A stretch of DNA of 8,518 nt from an uncultured Chitinophagaceae bacterium (lineage in GTDB: Bacteria; Bacteroidota; Bacteroidia; Chitinophagales; Chitinophagaceae), in the NCBI GenBank assembly GCA_946479005.1, contig CAMLEM010000055.1:1-8518 (forward strand). The letters run 5' to 3'. The first letter of the stretch is position 1. The number at the start of each line of letters is the position of its first letter. The position numbers were made by a program, and so were the translations under genes. Below the pieces are notes generated by a model that was not told the DNA's origin, did no database searches, and worked only from the letters and a program-made list of their open reading frames with translations. Positions 1 through 6,400 of this stretch are shown here, in pieces.

Positions 1-108
1 ATACCGATGGAAGGGCAACCTATGATGCAGCGGGGGGCCATTCCGAAGCACGCATTCAAGGAGGTCATAGAAGATCGACTTCTGAACGGGGTAAAAAGCG
101 ATTCCTAA
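1..108 (+). CDS. C-terminal end of an unrecognised protein (partial, 35 codons)
   Basis: Frame 1 is open from the window edge to a TAA stop at 106-108. It reads as 35 residues, including the stretch RGAIPKHAFKEVIEDRLLNG, which looks like a genuine C-terminal amphipathic helix. I do not recognise the family, and the fragment is too short to assign one. Of the other plus frames, one has an early stop and one runs on as a shadow into the neighbouring kinase gene. The stop overlaps the stop of the leftward kinase (TAG on the minus strand at 107-105), so the two genes converge with a 4-bp overlap (105-108) and leave no room for a separate terminator. That tight tail-to-tail packing recurs at 2862-2869 and supports this being a real gene. 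The reading frame is moderately sure; the function is unknown. Confidence 0.5.
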   Translation: MPMEGQPMMQRGAIPKHAFKEVIEDRLLNGVKSDS

Positions 109-1544
109 CTTTTGTTGAAGCTGATCTGGAATCGCGTGCCTTCATCAATCACACTTTCCACCTGCATTTTTGCCTTATGCGACTGAATGATGGAATATGA
201 AGCCGTCAGGCCCAGGCCCATACCATTTTTCTTGAGGGAAAAAAAAGGGTCGAAGAGCTTAGAGAGATATTCCCTTGGGATCCCCCTGCCATTATCCTGG
301 ATGATGATATTATAGGCATCGCGGGCGGCATCCAGTTTTACATTGAGACTTCCCTTGCTGACCTCCATCGCCTCGATGGCATTGATGAGTATGTTCGTGA
401 AGGCGATCACCAGCTTTTTTTTGTCTGCCGAAACCACCAGCGGATCCCGGGGATATACCTTCTCTACGCTGATCTTATTCAGGCTAATTCGGTCTGATGC
501 CCGGGAAAGGCTTTCATCCATTATATCCTGTAGCGTATGTTCTTCAAAGACCAGCTCTGCTGGACTGGCGAGGTTAAGCAACTCTGTGATGATCTGGTTG
601 ATGCGGATGGAATTCCGCTGTATGATCTCCAAAAAATCTTTTTGCGGATCGTCGTCGCTGGTCGGCATCAGGTGCTCCGTGGAAAGGATAATATTATTCA
701 GGGGATTGCGGATCTCGTGTGCGAGCATCCGTATCAGCCGTTCATTGGCGGCCAGCTTTTCTGCCTGCAGGTTGGCAAACTCAGCTTTTTTAATGTTGGT
801 GATATCGTGTATGATCCCGTGAACCCGGGGCACCCGGTCCGAATCGGGTTGTACATACAGGGACAGAAGACAGCTCTTTTCTTCCTTTGAATCGTCCACC
901 ACCTTGATCTCCAGGTCATCGATATTCCCGGCGGTTCGCACGAGGTCCGCGATCCTCGCTTTCTGAACCTCATCAGGGATGAATTCATAGAGTGACCGGC
1001 CGGTGAGCCTGCCATTGGCTGAATAAAATAATTGTACGGAAGAATAGTTCACTTCCAGGAAAACAAGGTTCGTATCTGAAATGAAAACAGCATCCTTGGA
1101 ACCCTCGAAAAGATTCCGGTACTTGTTTTCCCTGGACTTTAATTCTTTTAAGAATGCATAACGCTCCAGTGCATAACGGATGCAGCGTTCCAATTTTTCG
1201 GAGTTCAGTTCGGATTTCACCAGGTAGTCGGTAGCGCCGGATTGCATCGCTTTGATGTCAATATCCTTACTGCCGAACCCGGTAAGTAAAATGATAGGAC
1301 GATCATTTTTCAGAGCGATCGCCTCTTTCAGGAAATCCAGGCCGGTTTTACTTCCAAGGAAATAGTCCACGAAGAAAAGATGATAATCCTTGTTGCGTAT
1401 CTTCTCTATTGCAGTCGCATAGTCATTGTACCAGTCGATCTTGAACTGGTTTTTGTTGATGGCGTGAATGTATTCGCTGATAATGAAAAAATCATCCTCA
1501 TCATCGTCTATCACTGCGATCCTTATTTCATTTCCGTAAAGCAT
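105..1544 (-). CDS. REC-PAS-histidine kinase (response regulator/sensor kinase hybrid, N-terminal receiver)
   Basis: A soluble 479-residue kinase with an N-terminal receiver. REC spans about 7-128, with acidic pair D13/D14, phospho-acceptor D60 (FVDYFLG), T88 and K110, the last in LVKSEL rather than the usual K-P. PAS spans about 139-253 and ends in the typical HDIT motif followed by a helix. HisKA follows with phospho-acceptor H276 in LAHEIRNPLNN. HATPase_c spans about 370-478, with N-box NILINAIEAM (N388), G1 box DNGRGIP (417-423), FDPFF and G2 GMGLGL (441-446). All catalytic residues are present, and no signal peptide or membrane segment is seen. In this architecture an upstream kinase can phosphorylate REC and so tune the attached kinase. 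That is family knowledge, and the partner here is inferred. The start follows the upstream kinase stop by 2 nt, with AAGGG 7 nt before the ATG, so translational coupling is likely. The PAS ligand is unknown and no output domain is present. Confidence 0.93.
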   Translation of the reverse strand: MLYGNEIRIAVIDDDEDDFFIISEYIHAINKNQFKIDWYNDYATAIEKIRNKDYHLFFVDYFLGSKTGLDFLKEAIALKNDRPIILLTGFGSKDIDIKAMQSGATDYLVKSELNSEKLERCIRYALERYAFLKELKSRENKYRNLFEGSKDAVFISDTNLVFLEVNYSSVQLFYSANGRLTGRSLYEFIPDEVQKARIADLVRTAGNIDDLEIKVVDDSKEEKSCLLSLYVQPDSDRVPRVHGIIHDITNIKKAEFANLQAEKLAANERLIRMLAHEIRNPLNNIILSTEHLMPTSDDDPQKDFLEIIQRNSIRINQIITELLNLASPAELVFEEHTLQDIMDESLSRASDRISLNKISVEKVYPRDPLVVSADKKKLVIAFTNILINAIEAMEVSKGSLNVKLDAARDAYNIIIQDNGRGIPREYLSKLFDPFFSLKKNGMGLGLTASYSIIQSHKAKMQVESVIDEGTRFQISFNKS

Positions 1545-1546
1545 AG

Positions 1547-2305
1547 TTAAGCCCTTGTTTGGGGGAATAATAAAATAAAACGGCTGCCCTTTCCTTCTTC
1601 TCCTTCCGCGGTAATGCTCCCCCCGTGGTTCATCATAATTTTTTTAACCAGTGTCAGCCCAAGGCCATTGCCGGGATAAGCTGATTTCCCGTGAAGCCGG
1701 ATCGTCGGGTAGAAGATCTTATCGGCCTCCTCTGCCCCGAAACCGATCCCATTATCCGTGAAAATGATACCCCAGTGCCCCGGGGGTACAAGGTCGGAAT
1801 TTCCTTCCGGGCTTCCACAACGGATCTCCAGTTTTGCAGGAACATCATTTCGCGCAAACACCAAGGCATTCCCGATCAATTCCCTGAAAAGTTTTTTCAG
1901 CTGGTCCCGGTCGCCCCGGATGACCGGCAACTCTTCCACAATGTTAACTTCCGCACCTGAGGCTCTCATCTGCATCCTGAACTCTTCAAGGACCTCCCGA
2001 ATTAGTTCAGAAGGATCCTGGTCCGCCAGCTCCATCGCTTCCGGCGTGGATTCCGCGATGGCCCGGCACCCATTGATGACCGCCCGCATTTCTTCCAGGC
2101 TGGAATGAATGCGAATGGTGAATTGCTTCACCTCCTCATCCCCTACCAACTCAAACTTTTCCACTAACCGGTCAGTCAGTACACCCAGCTTTCGAAGGGG
2201 GGCCAGCAGGTCGTGCGTTGTCATTGACAGAAATGAAGAATACCGTTGCTGCAGCTCTTTCCATTTCTCTACGTTATTTTCCGATGTGATATCCGGCATC
2301 TTCAT
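1547..2305 (-). CDS. Sensorless cytoplasmic histidine kinase (HisKA + HATPase_c)
   Basis: A 252-residue protein that is essentially only a kinase core. A short helix (about 10-25) leads into HisKA with phospho-acceptor H31 in the motif THDLLAPLRKL, the HD-x-x-x-P-L form typical of phytochrome-type kinases. HATPase_c covers about 105-250, with N-box ELIGNALVFA (N146), G1 DNGIGFG (184-190) and G2 GNGLGLTL (212-218). The linker between G1 and G2 contains IFYPTIRLHGKSAYPG, the phytochrome-kinase style F-box region. There is no PAS, GAF, HAMP or transmembrane segment, so input must come from a partner protein or another complex member. It is the first gene of a two-gene leftward operon with the REC-PAS-kinase, whose receiver is its obvious candidate target (inference). 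Two close starts are possible, M1 (2305) and M3 (2299). I kept the first because neither has a convincing Shine-Dalgarno. Phosphatase rather than kinase activity cannot be excluded. Confidence 0.9.
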   Translation of the reverse strand: MKMPDITSENNVEKWKELQQRYSSFLSMTTHDLLAPLRKLGVLTDRLVEKFELVGDEEVKQFTIRIHSSLEEMRAVINGCRAIAESTPEAMELADQDPSELIREVLEEFRMQMRASGAEVNIVEELPVIRGDRDQLKKLFRELIGNALVFARNDVPAKLEIRCGSPEGNSDLVPPGHWGIIFTDNGIGFGAEEADKIFYPTIRLHGKSAYPGNGLGLTLVKKIMMNHGGSITAEGEEGKGSRFILLFPQTRA

Positions 2306-2353
2306 TTTGACTGGTTCATAACAGATTCTTTTGCAAAGCGCTAATCTTATGCA

Positions 2354-2398
2354 AATAAGGTTCCGAATTGGTATTTCTTTTATTTTGGCAACCTTATT
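2354..2398. repeat. 9-bp perfect inverted repeat in the divergent promoter region
   Basis: AATAAGGTT at 2354-2362 is matched by its exact reverse complement AACCTTATT at 2390-2398, with a 27-nt spacer. It lies between the divergent kinase (2305, minus) and receiver (2513, plus). It could be a paired binding site for a dimeric regulator or a weak hairpin. No poly-T tract follows, so a terminator is unlikely. Confidence 0.55.
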
Positions 2399-2412
2399 GC
2401 CAATTAATTGCC
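2385..2412. promoter_or_regulatory. Nested palindrome cluster, candidate operator
   Basis: Three symmetric elements overlap here. TTGGCA (2385-2390) and TGCCAA (2398-2403) form a perfect 6-bp inverted repeat with a 7-nt spacer. CAATTAATTG (2401-2410) is a perfect 10-bp palindrome. ATTGCC occurs twice in direct orientation at 2396-2401 and 2407-2412, 11 bp apart and so about one helical turn. The cluster overlaps the right arm of the larger inverted repeat and sits in the 207-bp divergent intergenic region. The symmetry is seen directly; the operator role is inference, and the cognate regulator is unknown. Confidence 0.4.
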
Positions 2413-2438
2413 GTAAAAAAGCTATTTAAGTTCGGCTT

Positions 2439-2466
2439 TTGACAGTTTTCCAAGGGCTGCTACAAA
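2439..2466 (+). promoter_or_regulatory. Possible promoter for the rightward receiver gene
   Basis: TTGACA at 2439-2444 is followed after 16 nt by TACAAA at 2461-2466. This gives a classical -35 match and a weak -10 match. Initiation would fall near 2473, leaving a 5' leader of roughly 40 nt before the ATG at 2513. If the host is a Bacteroidota member, its main sigma factor prefers TTG near -33 and TAnnTTTG near -7. Only the TTG and the initial TA fit that pattern, so confidence is low. Confidence 0.25.
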
Positions 2467-2512
2467 GAAAAATTTGTCGTTCCGGACCCCCTAAAACACA
2501 GTACCGAAATTA

Positions 2513-2869
2513 ATGAAGCCGCGTATTCTCATAATTGATGATGAGACGGATTTCTGCCTGATTATGAAGAATTTTTTTACCAAGAAAGGGTATGAAGTGT
2601 TTCTCGCTTTTACCCTGGATGATGGGCTTAAAAAATTGGATGAATCGGCCCCCGGAATCCTTTTCATTGATAACAATCTCCCGGATGGAAATGGCTGGGA
2701 TGCCGTCCACGATATTGTGGAAAAAATTCCCCAAATCAAGGCATACCTGGTCAGCGCTCACCGCAATAAGGCAAACTTCCCGGTAAAAGGAGATCAGATC
2801 GTGATCTGGGAAAAACCGATTTCTCTGTCCCGCTTAAATGAGGTTTTTGAGAACGCTCCTGTCACTTGA
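2513..2869 (+). CDS. Stand-alone response regulator receiver domain (118 aa)
   Basis: A single complete CheY-like receiver with nothing attached. The acidic pocket is D9/D10 in ILIIDDETDF. The phospho-acceptor is D53 in LFIDNNLPDGNGW, the switch Ser is S81 (LVSAH), and the conserved Lys-Pro is K101-P102 (WEKP). The length is normal for one REC domain and there is no DNA-binding or enzymatic output. It may therefore act as a phosphate shuttle or by direct protein contact, as CheY, Spo0F and DivK-type proteins do. The ATG is preceded by A/T-rich sequence without a Shine-Dalgarno. It is divergent from the sensorless kinase across a shared 207-bp control region, which would suit a kinase/receiver pair. 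Its 3' end overlaps the convergent neighbouring receiver gene by 8 bp (2862-2869). Which kinase phosphorylates it cannot be told from sequence. Confidence 0.92.
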   Translation: MKPRILIIDDETDFCLIMKNFFTKKGYEVFLAFTLDDGLKKLDESAPGILFIDNNLPDGNGWDAVHDIVEKIPQIKAYLVSAHRNKANFPVKGDQIVIWEKPISLSRLNEVFENAPVT

Positions 2870-3266
2870 CATTACAAACAGATAACATATAGCGGGCGAT
2901 CTTTTCCAACTCTTTAATGTTGGATGGCTTGATCACATAATCGATCGCCCCTCTTTCGCGACAGATCTTTTGGTATTTATCCGCTCCCGAAGTGCTCCAC
3001 ACGATCTTTGGAATGTTGGCGTAGCGGGTATTTGGCCCGATCTCAGTCAGGATTTCCGCTCCATTCATTCCCGGCATATTGTAATCCAGCACGATGAGGC
3101 AGGGCAAATCGCCCGTATCTGATTCTTCCAGGGCGGAAAGGACCTGTGGACCATTATTGACAAATCTCAGATCGAAATTCGGGTCAATGTCCGAAAAAAT
3201 TTCCCGCAGGAGTTCCTGGTCATCTTTGTCGTCCTCGCCTATCAGAATATGTTGGGTTGCGGCCAT
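2862..3266 (-). CDS. Rcp1/CheY-like stand-alone response regulator (134 aa)
   Basis: A single receiver domain of the Rcp1-like type, usually partnered with phytochrome-style kinases. It begins MAATQHILIGEDDKDDQELL, with acidic residues E11/D12/D13, phospho-acceptor D61 in IVLDYNMPGMNG, switch Ser S91 (VWSTSG) and K113-P114 in YVIKPSN. I chose the ATG at 3266 rather than the upstream in-frame ATG at 3353. The receiver fold starts right after it, and AAGGA lies 7 nt upstream. The extra 29 residues of the longer form look like untranslated leader and would cover the candidate promoter. The sensorless kinase in this window has phytochrome-type kinase motifs and is a plausible partner (inference). 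It is divergent from the giant hybrid kinase across 165 bp with a shared inverted repeat. It converges with the other small receiver, overlapping by 8 bp. No output domain is present. Confidence 0.9.
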   Translation of the reverse strand: MAATQHILIGEDDKDDQELLREIFSDIDPNFDLRFVNNGPQVLSALEESDTGDLPCLIVLDYNMPGMNGAEILTEIGPNTRYANIPKIVWSTSGADKYQKICRERGAIDYVIKPSNIKELEKIARYMLSVCNVK

Positions 3267-3317
3267 ATTAGGGTCCTTAGTTTTTGTGGCACAGTTTTTT
3301 AGAACATTAAACCTGCC

Positions 3318-3390
3318 GGAATGTAAAGTAATAGATTTCCCCATTGCATCCAAAGCAGAGGCAGGGGGAATCTCTGTCTGTTTACATTCC
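3318..3390. repeat. Perfect 10-bp inverted repeat between divergent receiver and giant kinase
   Basis: GGAATGTAAA at 3318-3327 is the exact reverse complement of TTTACATTCC at 3381-3390, with a 53-nt spacer. Each gene therefore has the same TTTACATTCC reading toward it. One copy ends 51 nt before the receiver ATG (3266, minus) and the other 41 nt before the kinase ATG (3432, plus). This mirrored placement suggests a shared promoter element or a pair of binding sites for one regulator. The repeat is seen directly; the function is inferred. Confidence 0.6.
3323..3354 (-). promoter_or_regulatory. Candidate Bacteroidota-type promoter for the Rcp1-like receiver
   Basis: Read on the minus strand, TTTG (3354-3351) is followed after 20 nt by TACTTTAC (3330-3323). 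The spacing fits the Bacteroidota TTTG / TAnnTTTG arrangement, but the second box matches only four of its six specified bases. Initiation would be near 3316, leaving a leader of about 50 nt before the ATG at 3266. This agrees with the shorter start for that gene. The second box overlaps the left arm of the 10-bp inverted repeat, so a factor bound there could control initiation. Confidence 0.33.
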
Positions 3391-3431
3391 CTTTTTTGCT
3401 GATAATTCTAACCACCTCTTAATTAGACATA

Positions 3432-6400
3432 ATGAAGAAAAAACTGAAACCTGCTGACAAGGCATCTCTGCCTTTGCCAGCAGCAGACGTATTACCAGGC
3501 GTTCCGGTTGCGGCACTGGCTAATGGAAAGTCTCACCCGGTGAAATCTTCTTCAAATGGAAAGTCCGGGTCGCGTAAAAAAGCCCCTTCAAAAGCCATAT
3601 CCAGGTCCCCTAAAAACGGTTCCACCGGCGATCAATTTTACAACCTTGATTTACGTCTTCACGATCAGCTGGATGCCAAGGAGCTGCTTCGTGTGCTGGC
3701 CGAAGTGAGAGAGGGAAACTTTACTGCAAGAATGCCATTGGACAAAGTGGGGCTGAGCGGTAAGATCTGTGATACGCTGAACCAGATCATCGGGCTGAAC
3801 GAAGTGTTGATGGAAGAACTGGAAAAAGCCCGCAATACCATTGGAAAAAAAGGACACCTCAATCACCGCGTTTCACTTCCGCGTTATGCCCGGGGATCCT
3901 GGGCCACCGGTGTGGAATCCATCAATACACTGATCTCTGACCTTGTTCACCCCACGATCGAGATCGCGCACGTGATCAGCTCCGTGGCAAAAGGAAATCT
4001 TTCGCAGGCGATGCCTCTGAAGATCGGTGACCACGTGTTACAGGGTGAGTTCGCCAAGATCGCCGCGGAAGTAAATGATATGGTGAAACAGCTGAACCTC
4101 TTTTCGATGGAGGTGACCCGTGTGGCCAGGGAGGTGGGCTCAGAAGGAAAGCTGGGCGGACAGGCGAAAGTAAAAGGTGTGGCGGGGGTTTGGAAAGACC
4201 TGACCGATTCTGTAAACCAGATGGCGGGTAACCTCACCGCCCAGGTAAGGAATATCGCGGAGGTAACTACCGCGGTGGCGAAAGGTGATCTCCGGAAAAA
4301 GATCACAGTGGACGTGCAGGGTGAGATCCTTGAGCTGAAGAACACGATCAATACGATGGTGGACCAGCTCAATTCTTTCTCCTCAGAGGTGACCCGTGTG
4401 GCCAGGGAGGTGGGTACGGAAGGAAAGCTCGGCGGTCAGGCTGAAGTTAAAGGTGTGGCCGGTACCTGGAAAGACCTTACCGACTCCGTGAACCAGATGG
4501 CATCGAACCTGACAGGACAGGTGAGAAATATCGCAGAGGTAACCACGGCGGTGGCCAGGGGTGACCTCTCCCGGAAAATCACGGTGGACGTAAAAGGAGA
4601 GATCCTGGAATTGAAGAATACGATCAATACGATGGTGGACCAGCTGAACTCTTTCTCAGTGGAGGTGACCCGTGTGGCAAGGGAGGTGGGTTCTGAAGGA
4701 AAACTCGGCGGACAGGCGACCGTAAAAGGCATCGGCGGTGTTTGGAAAGATCTCACGGATTCAGTGAACCTGATGGCGGGTAACCTCACCGCCCAGGTTA
4801 GGAATATCGCGGAGGTGACAACGGCCGTGGCCAAGGGTGACCTTTCGCGAAAGATCACAGTGGATGTAAAAGGCGAGATCCTCGAACTGAAGGATACGAT
4901 CAATACGATGGTGGACCAGCTGAACTCCTTCGCTTCCGAGGTGACCCGTGTGGCTCTCGAGGTGGGAACGGAAGGAAAGCTCGGCGGACAGGCAAAAGTG
5001 CAGGATGTAGGTGGTACCTGGAAAGACCTTACTGAATCCGTGAACCAGATGGCAGGCAATCTTACTGCCCAGGTGAGGAACATCGCGGAAGTGACCACTG
5101 CGGTGGCGAACGGAGACCTTTCGAAAAAGATCACGGTGAATGTGGCGGGAGAGATCCTGGAGCTGAAGAACACGATCAATACGATGGTGGACCAATTGAA
5201 CTCCTTCGCTTCCGAGGTGACCCGCGTGGCCCTCGAGGTGGGTACCGAAGGGAAGCTGGGTGGCCAGGCCCGCGTGGAAGGCGTGGGTGGAACCTGGAAG
5301 GACCTTACGGAGTCGGTGAACCAGATGGCGGGCAATCTTACCGCCCAGGTAAGGAACATTGCGGAAGTGACCACCGCGGTAGCGAAGGGAGACCTGTCAA
5401 GAAAGATCACGGTGGATGTAAAAGGAGAGATCCTTGAATTGAAGAATACGATCAACACGATGGTGGACCAGCTGAACTCCTTCGGATCGGAGGTGTTCAG
5501 GGTGGCGCGGGAAGTAGGATCGGAAGGTCAGCTCGGCGGACAAGCCGATGTACCAGGTGTGGAAGGACTCTGGAAAGACCTTACCGACTCAGTGAACAAA
5601 ATGGCCTCCAACCTTACCTCGCAGGTGCGGAATATCGCGGAGGTGACAACAGCCGTGGCCAATGGTGACCTTTCAAGAAAGATCGAAGTGGACGTAAAAG
5701 GAGAGATCCTTGAATTGAAGAATACGATCAACACGATGGTGGACCAACTCCGTGCCTTTGCTTCAGAGGTGACCCGCGTGGCCAGGGAGGTGGGTACGGA
5801 AGGTAAATTGGGTGGACAGGCGAATGTGCCTGGTGTGGGTGGTACCTGGAAAGACCTCACTGATTCCGTTAACCAGATGGCGGGAAATCTTACCGCCCAG
5901 GTCCGGAATATCGCTGAGGTGGCCATCGCGGTGGCGAATGGAGATATGTCGAGAAAGATCACCGTGGATGTACGCGGAGAGATCCTTCAATTGAAAGAAA
6001 CCCTGAATACGATGGTGGACCAGCTGCGCGCCTTCGCTTCTGAGGTTACGCGTGTAGCCAGGGAGGTAGGTTCCGAGGGTAAGCTGGGCGGCCAGGCCTT
6101 CGTACCGGGTGTTGCCGGTACCTGGAAGGATCTTACAGACTCTGTGAACCAGATGACAGGTAACCTTACTTCACAAGTTCGTAACATCGCCGAGGTGACC
6201 AAGGCGGTGGCCTCGGGTGACCTTACCAAGAAAGTGACGATCGATGTGAAAGGAGAGATCTTCGACCTGAAAAATACGATCAACACGATGGTGGACCAGC
6301 TGAACTCGTTCGCCTTCGAGGTGACCCGTGTAGCGAGAGAGGTGGGAACAGAAGGTAAGCTCGGCGGCCAGGCGGAAGTGCAGGGTGTTGCCGGAACCTG

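Larger units (their letters stand above)
2306..2512. other. Divergent intergenic control region (kinase operon / receiver)
   Basis: 207 bp of A/T-richer sequence between the leftward kinase operon and the rightward receiver. It contains the 9-bp inverted repeat, the nested palindrome cluster and a weak rightward promoter candidate. I found no convincing TAnnTTTG promoter for the kinase operon and no small gene. Confidence 0.7.
3267..3431. other. Divergent intergenic control region (Rcp1-like receiver / giant kinase)
   Basis: 165 bp separating the leftward receiver from the rightward hybrid kinase. It contains the 10-bp inverted repeat and a leftward promoter candidate. No good rightward promoter was recognised and there is no Shine-Dalgarno before the ATG at 3432. 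The sequence just upstream of that ATG is A/T-rich (TTAATTAGACATA). Confidence 0.7.

Noticed and set aside
343..1015. Open frames on the plus strand, and a third minus-strand frame, inside the REC-PAS-kinase gene
   Set aside because: They are shadows. The 479-residue frame contains complete receiver, PAS and kinase motifs, and the others have no recognisable domain.
2354..2398. Inverted repeat as an intrinsic terminator
   Set aside because: The loop is 27 nt, the stem is A/T-rich, there is no T-tract after it on either strand, and it lies between divergent gene starts.
3267..3353. 29-residue N-terminal extension of the Rcp1-like receiver
   Set aside because: The receiver fold begins at the ATG at 3266, which has AAGGA at good spacing. 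The extension has no recognisable domain and overlaps the candidate promoter.
3381..3406. TTTACA / GATAAT as a classical promoter for the giant kinase
   Set aside because: The spacing is only 14 nt and the host probably uses a different promoter consensus, so I did not annotate it.
4436..5458. Long antisense open frame (340 codons) across the HAMP array, with further ones at 3947-4372, 5528-5962 and 5987-6949
   Set aside because: The array period (276 bp) is a multiple of three, so an antisense frame without a stop in one unit stays open through all similar units. The sense strand encodes clear domains, while the antisense product is a low-information Ser/Thr/Phe-rich repeat.
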